Positions 1 through 8,095 of a stretch of DNA of 64,000 bases are shown here, piece by piece. Location of the stretch: positions 744,001 through 808,000 of the forward strand of contig NZ_JAAOIE010000002.1 of assembly GCF_011326755.1 (NCBI RefSeq), read 5' to 3'. Within the stretch, counting starts at the first letter, position 1. Every line of letters begins with the position of its first letter. Below the pieces are notes generated by a model. That model ran no database searches. It saw only the letters and a program-made list of their open reading frames with translations, and had not been told where the DNA came from. Position numbers and translations under genes: made by a program. Source of the DNA: Cochlodiniinecator piscidefendens. GTDB lineage: Bacteria; Pseudomonadota; Alphaproteobacteria; Rhodobacterales; Rhodobacteraceae.

Positions 1-779
1 CGCATTTTCTGTTCAACCTTACCCAGAAGCAGCGAAAGCGTGACGGTCATCATCAGATAGTAAAGAGCAACCACATTGTAGGTTTCGAAATACCGAAAAT
101 TGCCGGCCGCCGTAACTTTGCCGATTTGGGTTATGTCATAGACACCAAGAACCGAAACAAGCGAGCTGTCTTTGATCATCGCCACAAAATCATTGCCCAT
201 TGGGGGCATAATCGTGCGGATTGCCTGCGGAAAAATAATGTGACGAAAGCGATACCAGCCCGACAGCCCTAATGCCTTGGCGGCTTCGACTTGGCCCGGA
301 TCAACGGACAAAAGCCCTGCACGGAAAACCTCAGCAATGAAGGCTGAATACGCCAAGGTGAGTGCCATAACCGCGCGCCACAACAGAGGAAAATCGCGGG
401 TGCGGATGGGATCAAACCCTAAGGATTCAGCAATCCAGTTCCACGCATAAACCAGCCCCGGCGCGACAACGAAAGCGATATACAAAAGCAAGACAAGGAT
501 CGGAATGCCGCGCATAATTTCGATGTATAATCGCGCGAGTTGACGTAGAACAATAAACCGCGACAGCGTTGCTACCGCCAAGGCCAAACCAATCAGCGAC
601 GCAAAGGTAAATCCGATCAACGTCACAAGGATCGTCACCCCTACCCCGCGCACAAGTTTGTCTGCCACATCGGTATAAAGCTCATCCGTTAGAATACGCC
701 CCCACATGGCGATTGTCAGAAGAACAATTGCCACCAACCAATAGGGAAAGTCTTTTTTCGTATGGGAAGAAGGATGCAT
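1..779 (-). CDS. Polar amino-acid ABC transporter permease, 3' part cut by the window edge
   Basis: Inner-membrane subunit of an ABC importer of the HisM/GlnP type, which passes amino acids from a periplasmic binding protein into the cytoplasm. My own translation from ATG at 779 gives about 259 residues starting MHPSSHTKKD. Several hydrophobic segments are visible, with the EAAKALGLSG motif (the EAA loop that contacts the ATPase) in the second half. The reading frame is open to base 1, so the C-terminus is missing. The binding-protein gene lies 60 bp upstream on the same strand; an ATPase gene would be expected beyond the left edge. The substrate is inferred only from family. Confidence 0.88.
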   Translation of the reverse strand, partial: MHPSSHTKKDFPYWLVAIVLLTIAMWGRILTDELYTDVADKLVRGVGVTILVTLIGFTFASLIGLALAVATLSRFIVLRQLARLYIEIMRGIPILVLLLYIAFVVAPGLVYAWNWIAESLGFDPIRTRDFPLLWRAVMALTLAYSAFIAEVFRAGLLSVDPGQVEAAKALGLSGWYRFRHIIFPQAIRTIMPPMGNDFVAMIKDSSLVSVLGVYDITQIGKVTAAGNFRYFETYNVVALYYLMMTVTLSLLLGKVEQKM

Positions 780-839
780 ATGCGGTCCACGCAATTGCGC
801 CCCAGCCAAAGCCGGGGCGTTAAAGTCGTACCTGAGGCG

Positions 840-1634
840 TTATTGGCCCAGATTGTATTCGAGGAACCAACGTGTGTTTAGCTCATCAATTGTGCCATCT
901 GCCTGCATTGCAGCAATGGCTTCGTTAAACGGGTCAACAAGGTCAGAGCCTTTGGGGAAAATAAACCCAAAATCCTCAGTCCCAAGTGGGGAACCAACGA
1001 TTTTCAAACCACCATCGCTTGAGGCGACATAACCGTTACCGGCCGTGCCATCCGTAAGCGCGAGGTCAACATCGCCTGTGCGCAAGGCCTGAACCGCCGC
1101 ACCAAAGGTTTCAAACAAACGCATACGCGGATTGGCCTCATCCCCGTCAAGCACATCATAAATGCCAACGTAGAAAGGAGTTGTCCCCGGCTGTGCGCCG
1201 ATCAACAAATCATCGTCAGCCGCAAAACTGGCCGCATCATCAAAGCGTGTTTCATCGCCACGTACCAGCATCACCATTTCGGAGCGCATGTAAGCGTCGG
1301 AAAAATCAACAACTTCGGCGCGGTCTTCGCGGATGGTGATCCCGGTCATGCCCATGTCAAACTGACCTTGAGAAACCGCAGCAATCATCGCGTCCCAGCT
1401 GATGTTTTCATAAACAACAGTGATATTCAGGCGCTCAGCGATTTCGACCATCGCATCATATTCCCAGCCGATCGCAGCGTTCGAAGCCGGGTCAATAAAT
1501 TGCAGTGGCGGGTATGCATTTTCAGTAACAACCACAACTTCGCGGCCTTCAAGGTCAGGCAAATGCCCATCAGCAAGAGCAGCGGTGGCGGTTAGACCGG
1601 CGAATGTCGCGGCCATAAGTGTAATCATTTTCAT
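840..1634 (-). CDS. Amino-acid ABC transporter substrate-binding protein (family 3)
   Basis: Periplasmic receptor of 264 residues for a polar amino-acid importer. A signal peptide is plain at the N-terminus (Lys near the start, hydrophobic stretch, cleavage probably after ALA near residue 21). The mature part has the family-3 features: EYDAMVEIAERL followed by a segment ending in DAMIAAVSQGQFDMG, and the FGFIFPKGSDL segment near the C-terminus. SD-like GGGAGAC precedes the ATG. It lies between the moeB-like gene (36 bp upstream) and the permease (60 bp downstream), all co-directional. The amino acid bound cannot be told from sequence. Confidence 0.9.
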   Translation of the reverse strand: MKMITLMAATFAGLTATAALADGHLPDLEGREVVVVTENAYPPLQFIDPASNAAIGWEYDAMVEIAERLNITVVYENISWDAMIAAVSQGQFDMGMTGITIREDRAEVVDFSDAYMRSEMVMLVRGDETRFDDAASFAADDDLLIGAQPGTTPFYVGIYDVLDGDEANPRMRLFETFGAAVQALRTGDVDLALTDGTAGNGYVASSDGGLKIVGSPLGTEDFGFIFPKGSDLVDPFNEAIAAMQADGTIDELNTRWFLEYNLGQ

Positions 1635-1670
1635 TGTGTAGTCTCCCTGTCACAAAGACGAATGGCGCAA

Positions 1671-2735
1671 CTATGACGGCTCTGTAACAGGTTGCAAGCG
1701 CTGTTGACAAATTGGGCAATCTTTACGCGGTTTTAGATGAATTTGGCGGGTTTCGCTATAGAGCGCATCATAGATCAGCATGGTGTTTGTCAATGATGAC
1801 CCAGCTGGCGCGATATATTTCACGGCCTCAACCGCCATCATGGACCCGATCACACCCGGAAGCGGCCCCAGAACCCCTGCTTCGGCGCAGCTCGGCGCGA
1901 GATGGCTGGCAGGCGCTTCGGGGAAAATACATTGATAGCAAGGGGTTCCGTTGGCCGGGTCATACAGGCTGATCTGACCTTCCCACTGGGTCAAAGCGGC
2001 GGCGATCAAAGGTTTATTGAGCTGCGAACAGACCTTATTCACCAAATAGCGGGTGTCAAAATTATCGGTGCCATCCAAGACCAGATCGTATTCTGCAATC
2101 AATTCGAGGGCTTGATCCTCAGACAGGCGCGTTTGGTAGGGCTTCACGGTGATAAAAGGGTTCAGCGCACGCATCCGGTTGGCGGCAGAGTGGACTTTGG
2201 GCTGGTCAATTGTTGTGTCATCGTGGATCACCTGACGTTGCAGATTGCTGTGATCGACCACATCATCATCAACAACACCAATGGTCCCAACACCAGCTGC
2301 GGCCAGATACATCAAGGCAGGTGATCCCAACCCGCCAGCCCCGACGACCAGAACGCGAGACAGTTTCAGGCGTTTTTGCCCTGCCCCACCTATTTCACGC
2401 AGAATGATATGGCGCGCATAGCGTTCGACCTCTGCGTCTGATAGTTTATCGGTTGGCTCAGATATTGGCGCTTCGTCAGGGGCAACGCGGCGCTTAACGC
2501 GCTTGAGCAAAGCAACATAACCTGCTATCGCCAGACCGACACCACCGGCCACAACCCATTCGCCCAATGTCCCGCCGAAGGTCAGGCGCAGACTGCTGTC
2601 CTCTGGCAGAACCACAAGCGCGAGAACGATACCTAGATACAGCATCAGTATCATATAGAACCGCATACGCATCGGCGCACCGGTCATCATCCCAACACCA
2701 AACAGTATGGCTGAGGCAAAGACAAAAAAGCCCAT
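1671..2735 (-). CDS. MoeB/ThiF/HesA-family adenylyltransferase with N-terminal membrane segments
   Basis: E1-like enzyme that adenylates the C-terminal Gly of a small sulfur-carrier protein (MoaD or ThiS type). The C-terminal ~245 residues hold the ATP-binding GAGGLGSPA loop, DDDVVDHSNLQRQ, the CAEAGVLGPLPG segment with the conserved Cys, and two Zn-ligand pairs CYQC and CPIC. There is no rhodanese domain at the end, unlike fused MoeZ/Uba4 proteins. The first ~85 residues are unusual for the family: three hydrophobic segments ending in a basic KRVKRR patch, predicting membrane anchoring. Its start overlaps the dut stop by one base (TGATG), so it is translationally coupled to dut. Whether it serves molybdopterin or thiamine synthesis is open. 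Confidence 0.85.
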   Translation of the reverse strand: MGFFVFASAILFGVGMMTGAPMRMRFYMILMLYLGIVLALVVLPEDSSLRLTFGGTLGEWVVAGGVGLAIAGYVALLKRVKRRVAPDEAPISEPTDKLSDAEVERYARHIILREIGGAGQKRLKLSRVLVVGAGGLGSPALMYLAAAGVGTIGVVDDDVVDHSNLQRQVIHDDTTIDQPKVHSAANRMRALNPFITVKPYQTRLSEDQALELIAEYDLVLDGTDNFDTRYLVNKVCSQLNKPLIAAALTQWEGQISLYDPANGTPCYQCIFPEAPASHLAPSCAEAGVLGPLPGVIGSMMAVEAVKYIAPAGSSLTNTMLIYDALYSETRQIHLKPRKDCPICQQRLQPVTEPS

Positions 2736-3199
2736 CAGTTTCGTCCTGTTGACCCAAAACCACCAGCGCCACGATCGGTGTCACTTAGATCTTCTGTAAG
2801 GTTGAAGCGCGCCTGAAGAACGGGTGCAACAACCATCTGTGCAATCCGGTCGCCGTGGTTGATTTGAAACGACTCGGCCCCCGTATTCAGGATAATCACC
2901 CCCAACGGGCCGCGATAATCGCTGTCAATTGTCCCCGGAGCATTGGGTAGCGTGATGCCATGCTTTAGCGCAAGACCAGAACGCGGGCGGATTTGCACCT
3001 CATACCCATGGGGGATTTCAATCCGCAGCCCTGTGGGGATGAGCGCACGCCCACCACTGGCTATTGTCACACCATCGCGCGCGTCAGGGCCAAAATTTGC
3101 GCGAAGATCAGCGCCAGCCGCACCGGGGGTTTCGTAGGTCGGCAGGCCAAGCGATCTGTCTGCGGCGTCCAACCATGCAAAAGAAACGGTCACAGTCAT
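2735..3199 (-). CDS. dut: dUTP diphosphatase
   Basis: Hydrolyses dUTP to dUMP and pyrophosphate, keeping uracil out of DNA and supplying dTMP synthesis; cytoplasmic homotrimer. At 154 residues it has the normal bacterial length. The five family motifs are visible: AGADLRA (motif 1), RPRSGLALKHG (2), GTIDSDYRGPLGV (3, with the catalytic Asp), GDRIAQMVV (4) and the P-loop-like GAGGFGSTG (5) at the C-terminus. It overlaps coaBC by four bases (ATGA) and the moeB-like gene by one, forming a tightly packed minus-strand operon coaBC-dut-moeB. Confidence 0.97.
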   Translation of the reverse strand: MTVTVSFAWLDAADRSLGLPTYETPGAAGADLRANFGPDARDGVTIASGGRALIPTGLRIEIPHGYEVQIRPRSGLALKHGITLPNAPGTIDSDYRGPLGVIILNTGAESFQINHGDRIAQMVVAPVLQARFNLTEDLSDTDRGAGGFGSTGRN

Positions 3200-4392
3200 G
3201 CCAAAGCATCCGATATCGCCTGCGCCAGTTTTTGCGCGACTTGGTCTTTCGTCATACGAGGCCAGTTTTGGGCGTCATTGGCGGTAATGACAGTGACATC
3301 ATTTTCGCTACCACCCATAATTCCGGTTTCTGGCGACACATCATTGGCGACAATCCAATCACAGCCTTTGCGCGCGCGTTTGGCTGTCGCGTTAGCAATG
3401 ACATCATCGGTTTCCGCCGCAAAGCCCACAACCAACTCTGGTCGTCCTTTGGCCATTTGGGACACGGTTGCCAAAATGTCCGGGTTTTCGGCAAAGGTGA
3501 GGCTTGGCAAACTGCCTGATCCATCCTTTTTCATTTTGCTTGTCGCTTCGGTTGCGACACGCCAATCCGCAACAGCCGCTGCAAACACAGCGCCATCTGC
3601 GGGCAAGGCAGTCTCAACCGCTGATAACATTTCGCGGGCGGTTTGGACTTTGACCACTTTAACGCCAACCGGTGGGGCTACATCAGCCGGGCCAGTCACA
3701 AAGGTGACTTGCGCCCCAAGCGTCAACAACGCCCGCGCAATCGCACTGCCCTGCGCCCCTGAAGAGCGATTGGCGATGTAACGCACCGGATCAATCGGTT
3801 CATGGGTTGGGCCAGACGTCACCAGAATGTGTTTTCCCGCCAAAGGACCATCCACAAAAGCCGCATCAATCGCCGCGACAATCTCCAAAGGCTCCGCCAT
3901 GCGACCAAACCCATATTCACCGCAGGCCATGTCACCCTCGTTCGGGCCGACACATAACACGCCGTCACCCGTGAGGGTTTTTAGGTTGCGTTGGGTCGCG
4001 GGGTGTTCCCACATCCGTACATTCATCGATGGTGCAATCAACACCCGCTTGTCTGTTGCCATCAACAGTGTTGAGGCCAAATCATTGGCGTGGCCATGCA
4101 CCATTTTCGCCATGAGGTCTGCCGTTGCTGGGGCGACCACCACAAGGTCCGCCGCGCGTGACAATTCGATATGGCCCATTTCAGCCTCATCCGTCAGATC
4201 AAACAGATCACGATACACCTTTTGCGCCGCGAGCGCCGAGACAGACAAGGGTGTGACGAATTCTTCGCTGGCCTTTGTCAAAACCGGGGTCACGCTTGCG
4301 CCACGTTCACGCAGACGTCGCATAAGATCGAGCGCCTTAAACGCCGCGATCCCGCCGCCGATGATCAAAAGAATGCGTTTGCCTTGCAGCAT
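3196..4392 (-). CDS. coaBC: Bifunctional phosphopantothenoylcysteine decarboxylase / phosphopantothenate-cysteine ligase
   Basis: Performs two consecutive steps of coenzyme A synthesis: CoaB joins 4'-phosphopantothenate to cysteine, CoaC decarboxylates the product with FMN. The start at 4392 (MLQGKRIL) is preferred over an upstream in-frame ATG at 4452 because a GAAAGG ribosome site precedes it and the flavoprotein fold begins at once; this gives 398 residues, the usual length. Flavoprotein domain: IGGGIAAFKALDL, then SMNVRMWEHPATQRNL with the decarboxylase Met-Asn motif. CoaB domain: TSGPTHEPIDPVRYIANRSS. First gene of the coaBC-dut-moeB operon, divergent from cobP across 124 bp. Confidence 0.95.
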   Translation of the reverse strand: MLQGKRILLIIGGGIAAFKALDLMRRLRERGASVTPVLTKASEEFVTPLSVSALAAQKVYRDLFDLTDEAEMGHIELSRAADLVVVAPATADLMAKMVHGHANDLASTLLMATDKRVLIAPSMNVRMWEHPATQRNLKTLTGDGVLCVGPNEGDMACGEYGFGRMAEPLEIVAAIDAAFVDGPLAGKHILVTSGPTHEPIDPVRYIANRSSGAQGSAIARALLTLGAQVTFVTGPADVAPPVGVKVVKVQTAREMLSAVETALPADGAVFAAAVADWRVATEATSKMKKDGSGSLPSLTFAENPDILATVSQMAKGRPELVVGFAAETDDVIANATAKRARKGCDWIVANDVSPETGIMGGSENDVTVITANDAQNWPRMTKDQVAQKLAQAISDALA

Positions 4393-4516
4393 GAGCCTGC
4401 CTTTCGTTAGATACCCAAGGTTTAGGGCCGCGCGCAGGTTGATACAAGGCATCAGTTTTTACGTGCGCCAATGCGACCCGCCTGCTACCAAAAACAAAAT
4501 ACCAAAGGACGACCCC

Positions 4517-5038
4517 ATGCTTCCTTCTCTTTCATTGGTTATTGGCGGCGCCGCGTCAGGAAAATCACGTTACGCCGAAGAGTTGGTGATCGCGACAGAA
4601 CGCCCGCGCGTTTATATTGCCACGGCGCAAGTCTATGATGATGAAATGCAGGCGAAGGTCGATAAACATCTGGTGCAACGCGGCCCAGATTGGCGCACGA
4701 TTGAGGCCCCTTTTGATCTAACCGACGCGCTTCAAAGTGCAAGCGCACGCGAGGTTGTCCTGTTAGATTGCGCAACGCTTTGGCTCACCAATCATTTGCT
4801 CGCGGAGCATGACTTGAGGGCGCAAGAGGCCCACCTGATGGCGGCCCTCACGACCTGCGCGGCCCCGGTTGTGATTGTCAGCAACGAAGTTGGTGCAGGG
4901 ATTGTGCCCGAAAACGCTTTGTCGCGCCGGTTTCGCGAAGCGCAAGGCGGGTTAAATCAACGGTTGGCTGCAACGGCTGATTTGGTTGTGACAGTGATGG
5001 CTGGGCTTCCTTTGGTGTTAAAGGGTGCATTGAAATGA
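4517..5038 (+). CDS. cobP: Adenosylcobinamide kinase / adenosylcobinamide-phosphate guanylyltransferase
   Basis: Nucleotide-loop assembly enzyme of coenzyme B12 synthesis (CobU in enterobacteria): phosphorylates adenosylcobinamide and transfers GMP to it. The ATG at 4517, with AAAGGA upstream, gives 173 residues, standard for the family. The P-loop GGAASGKSRYAEE lies at residues 9-21, followed by the ATAQ segment and a C-terminal NEVGAGIVPEN motif typical of CobU. The open frame continues upstream through the coaBC region but that part is antisense to coaBC and not real. The stop overlaps the next start (ATGA). B12 made here would serve Ecm, encoded about 31 kb away. Confidence 0.93.
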   Translation: MLPSLSLVIGGAASGKSRYAEELVIATERPRVYIATAQVYDDEMQAKVDKHLVQRGPDWRTIEAPFDLTDALQSASAREVVLLDCATLWLTNHLLAEHDLRAQEAHLMAALTTCAAPVVIVSNEVGAGIVPENALSRRFREAQGGLNQRLAATADLVVTVMAGLPLVLKGALK

Positions 5039-5604
5039 CAACCTGGTGGTGGGTGCGCCACGGGCCAACGCATCGCAAAGATATGATTGGCTGGACCGAT
5101 GCCCCTGCGGATTTGACAGACACAGATCGACTATCGGCACTAAAGACGTTTTTGCCTTCAGGTGCGCCCGTTGTATCGTCCGACCTGATCCGCGCGGTTG
5201 ATACAGCATCAGGATTTCAAGGAACACGGCACCGCCTGCCCCATACCCCGAATTTACGCGAAATCCACTTTGGGGATTGGGAAGCGCGGCATTTCGCGGA
5301 CATTGATCAAACCGACGGCGCGTTGATCCGGCAGTTTTGGGAAACGCCGGGCGCCGTGCGCGCCCCAAATGGCGAAAGCTGGGATGATCTATGCAGCCGT
5401 GTGAATGGGTTTGTTGACAGGATGGCCCATCATAAACACGTGATTGCCGTCGCGCATATGGGGGTTATCCTGACGCAAGTTCAACGCGCGCGTGGTGTTG
5501 GTGCATACGACGCTCTTGGCCAAAAAATTGAAAATTTTTCGGTCACAAAGCTCAGATTGGACGGCGCAACTGCCCGCGCTGAGTTGATCAATCATCATCC
5601 CTGA
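5035..5604 (+). CDS. Histidine phosphatase family protein, probably CobC-like
   Basis: Small phosphatase of the phosphoglycerate-mutase superfamily, 189 residues. The RHG catalytic motif lies right at the N-terminus (VRHGPT, residues 7-12), DLIRAVDTA and HFGDWEAR follow, and the second catalytic His is in VAHMGVIL. It overlaps cobP by four bases and so is translationally coupled to it. In B12 synthesis a phosphatase of this family (CobC) removes the phosphate from alpha-ribazole phosphate or adenosylcobalamin phosphate. The CobC role is inferred from the coupling; the sequence alone only supports the superfamily. Confidence 0.75.
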   Translation: MTTWWWVRHGPTHRKDMIGWTDAPADLTDTDRLSALKTFLPSGAPVVSSDLIRAVDTASGFQGTRHRLPHTPNLREIHFGDWEARHFADIDQTDGALIRQFWETPGAVRAPNGESWDDLCSRVNGFVDRMAHHKHVIAVAHMGVILTQVQRARGVGAYDALGQKIENFSVTKLRLDGATARAELINHHP

Positions 5605-5662
5605 TCAGGCTCTTCAAAAATTATCATTATTCACACCCAGTTTGCCGCGCTAAGTTGCGAAC

Positions 5663-6532
5663 ATGACTTATCAATTATTTATTGGCGATCGCGCCTATTC
5701 GAGTTGGTCGCTGCGCGGCTGGTTGTTGTTTGAACGCTTTGGCATCCCGGTTTCGACCACGATGGTTGATTTCAGCGATGAAAAAAGTTGGGAACAGGTC
5801 AAGGGTTTTGCCCCTGCGCGCACTGTTCCGACCCTGATCACCCCTGAGGGGGCAGTTGTTTCGGAATCCATCGCAATCGCGGAAGAGTTGGCATCGCGCC
5901 ATCCCGAAGCAGGCGTCTGGCCCGTTGATCCCAAAGCCCGCGCCGTTGCGCGTACACTGACCGCTGAGATGCATGCAGGCTTTGGCGCGCTGCGTGAAAT
6001 GTGCCCGATGAATTTGCGGGTCGCATATACGGATTTCACCCCAAATGATGCGGTGGTTGCGGATTTGCGGCGGCTTGATTTAATTTGGGATCATGCCCGG
6101 CAGGCCAAGATCGGCGACGGACCTTGGTTATTGGGGGATTACAGTGCGGCGGATGCATTTTTTGCCCCTGTCGCGGCGCGCATTGCTGGGTATGGGCTGC
6201 GGGTCTCTCCTTCTGCACAGGCCTATGTTGATGCACATTTGTCAGACCTTGCGTTCAGACGCTGGCGCGCTATGGGTTTAGTACGCGGGGAAGATTTACC
6301 ATGGTATCGCCGCGATTTTGCAAAAGGGTCGTGGCCCGGCCCAGAGCCGATGACAGCGCAAATTGCAAACGGCCCATCTGAAAACGCCACCTGCCCCTAT
6401 TCGGGCGATCCATCAGTTGATTTCCTAACAATTGAGGGACGTGTTTTTGGGTTTTGCAATCCGTTTTGTCGCGACAAGACCATGGCCGATCCAGCTGCTT
6501 GGCCCGCGTTTATGAAGATTTACCAATCGTAA
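5663..6532 (+). CDS. Glutathione S-transferase with a C-terminal Cys-rich (YHS/TRASH-like) domain
   Basis: 289 residues. The N-terminal thioredoxin-fold domain (about 1-80) carries YSSWSLRGWL at residues 12-21, where GSTs keep their catalytic Ser/Tyr, and a VSESIAIAEEL glutathione-binding segment. A helical GST domain follows to about residue 225. The last ~48 residues are extra: C244-PYSG, then FGFC265-NPFC269-RDKT and DPAAWPAF, a layout resembling YHS or TRASH metal-binding modules. Substrate unknown; conjugation or a redox/metal-linked role are both possible. Stands alone between cobP/phosphatase and comM, 58 bp after the former. Confidence 0.85.
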   Translation: MTYQLFIGDRAYSSWSLRGWLLFERFGIPVSTTMVDFSDEKSWEQVKGFAPARTVPTLITPEGAVVSESIAIAEELASRHPEAGVWPVDPKARAVARTLTAEMHAGFGALREMCPMNLRVAYTDFTPNDAVVADLRRLDLIWDHARQAKIGDGPWLLGDYSAADAFFAPVAARIAGYGLRVSPSAQAYVDAHLSDLAFRRWRAMGLVRGEDLPWYRRDFAKGSWPGPEPMTAQIANGPSENATCPYSGDPSVDFLTIEGRVFGFCNPFCRDKTMADPAAWPAFMKIYQS

Positions 6533-6539
6533 ACTATTT

Positions 6540-6572
6540 CTGCGTTAACCATTAATACATTGGTTAACGCAG
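6540..6572. promoter_or_regulatory. Perfect 12-bp inverted repeat with CtrA-type half-sites at the comM start
   Basis: The arms CTGCGTTAACCA (6540-6551) and TGGTTAACGCAG (6561-6572) are perfect complements around a 9-nt loop. The left arm runs into TTAACCAT (6545-6552), the CtrA half-site form known in alphaproteobacteria, and the right arm contains the same element inverted (TTAACCAAT on the minus strand). The right arm touches the AGGA ribosome site at 6571-6574, nine bases before the comM ATG. It could be an operator, an mRNA hairpin hiding the ribosome site, or both. The CtrA assignment is inference. Confidence 0.55.
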
Positions 6573-6580
6573 GAAACATT

Positions 6581-8095
6581 ATGGTCGCCCGCGCCTATAC
6601 AGTCGCATTTGATGGAATAGAGGCCCGCACGGTCGAGGTGCAATGCGCGGTGGCACCGGGTCTGCCGGCCTTTAATGTCGTGGGTTTACCGGACAAAGCT
6701 GTAACCGAAGCCAAAGAACGGGTGCGCGCGGCGCTTTCTTCAATGGCCATCGCTCTGCCCTCAAAACGCATTACAATCAACCTATCGCCTGCGGATCTCC
6801 CCAAAGAGGGATCACATTTTGATCTGCCCATCGCGCTGGCCTTGCTTGCTGCGATCGACATTATTCCCGCAGATCAAATCGAAAGCACTGTCGCCTTGGG
6901 GGAACTTTCCCTTGATGGAAAGCTGATTAAAGTTGTCGGCGCGTTGCCTGCCGCGATGACAGCTGCAGCAGAAGATCGCGCGCTGTTGTGCCCAAAGGCT
7001 TGTGGCGCGGAAGCCGCTTGGGTCGGTGCAACACAAGTGTTGGCAGCGGGAACACTGACCGAGGTTCTGCAACATTACACTGGTCAAAACCGCCTGATAG
7101 CGGCTGATCCCGGCGAAATTGAACGCCCCCCCGTCGTCAAAGATTTGCGAGAAGTAAAAGGGCAAGAGCGGGCCAAACGCGCGTTGGAAATTGCGGCAGC
7201 AGGTCGGCATCATATCTTAATGATCGGATCCCCCGGTTCGGGAAAATCTATGCTTGCGGCACGGTTGCCAGGCATATTACCCCAAATGACCGCAGCAGAG
7301 GCATTGGAAACCTCGATGGTGCATTCATTGTCTGGCCTTCTTGATGACAGCGGCATTTCACGCACGCGCCCCTTTCGAGAACCACATCACACCGCATCAA
7401 TGCCTGCAATTGTTGGCGGAGGACGCGGCGCCAAACCGGGCGAAATATCACTGGCCCACAATGGCGTGTTGTTCATGGACGAATTCCCCGAATACAATCG
7501 GTCTGTACTGGAAACACTACGACAGCCCATTGAAACGGGCGATGTTGTTGTAGCGCGCGCAAATGCCCATGTGCGCTACCCCAGCAGGTTCATGTTGGTG
7601 GCAGCGGCCAATCCCTGTAAATGTGGTTATATGGCAGACCCTGCGCGTGCTTGCGCACGTGTTCCGCAATGTGGGGACGATTACCTTGGGCGTATTTCTG
7701 GGCCACTAATGGACCGGTTTGATTTACGGATCGAAGTCCCACCTGTCGCCTATTCTGATCTAGACTTACAGGAAAGCGGCGAGAGCTCAGAAACAGTCGC
7801 GCAACGGGTGCAAGCAGCGCGAGATATCCAAACAGATAGATACGCCGATCACCCAAACGCCCGCGTCAATGCGGATATCGAAGGATCATTGTTGGAGGAG
7901 GTTGCAACGCCACAACCAGATGCAAAAAACTTATTGAGAACGGTTGCTGAGCGCTTTGGCCTTTCGGCCCGCGGTTACCACCGCGTGTTAAGAGTTGCCC
8001 GCACAATCGCCGATTTAGAGGGAAGCGAGCACATCGAAAAACCACACATCGCAGAGGCCGTTAGCTATCGGATTTTGTCGGCGCAACAGAGTTAA
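6581..8095 (+). CDS. comM: YifB/ComM-family Mg-chelatase-like AAA+ ATPase
   Basis: AAA+ motor related to ComM, which promotes branch migration when incoming single-stranded DNA is recombined into the chromosome. The ATG at 6581 with AGGA six bases upstream is preferred over an in-frame TTG at 6560; it gives 504 residues, normal for the family. N-terminal ChlI/Lon-like domain (about 1-190, with PKEGSHFDLPIAL), Walker A GSPGSGKS near residue 216, Walker B VLFMDEFPE, and AANPCKCGY with Cys residues plus a C-terminal Mg-chelatase helical domain (RGYHRVLRVARTIADLEG). In Rhodobacteraceae, competence genes of this kind are tied to uptake of gene-transfer-agent DNA and to CtrA control. It overlaps the convergent hydrolase gene by 35 bp. 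Confidence 0.93.
   Translation: MVARAYTVAFDGIEARTVEVQCAVAPGLPAFNVVGLPDKAVTEAKERVRAALSSMAIALPSKRITINLSPADLPKEGSHFDLPIALALLAAIDIIPADQIESTVALGELSLDGKLIKVVGALPAAMTAAAEDRALLCPKACGAEAAWVGATQVLAAGTLTEVLQHYTGQNRLIAADPGEIERPPVVKDLREVKGQERAKRALEIAAAGRHHILMIGSPGSGKSMLAARLPGILPQMTAAEALETSMVHSLSGLLDDSGISRTRPFREPHHTASMPAIVGGGRGAKPGEISLAHNGVLFMDEFPEYNRSVLETLRQPIETGDVVVARANAHVRYPSRFMLVAAANPCKCGYMADPARACARVPQCGDDYLGRISGPLMDRFDLRIEVPPVAYSDLDLQESGESSETVAQRVQAARDIQTDRYADHPNARVNADIEGSLLEEVATPQPDAKNLLRTVAERFGLSARGYHRVLRVARTIADLEGSEHIEKPHIAEAVSYRILSAQQS

Noticed and set aside
4393-4516. Cobalamin riboswitch before cobP
   Set aside because: The gap is 124 bp, shorter than a typical B12 riboswitch, and no B12-box-like sequence is visible; the same holds for the 191 bp before ecm.
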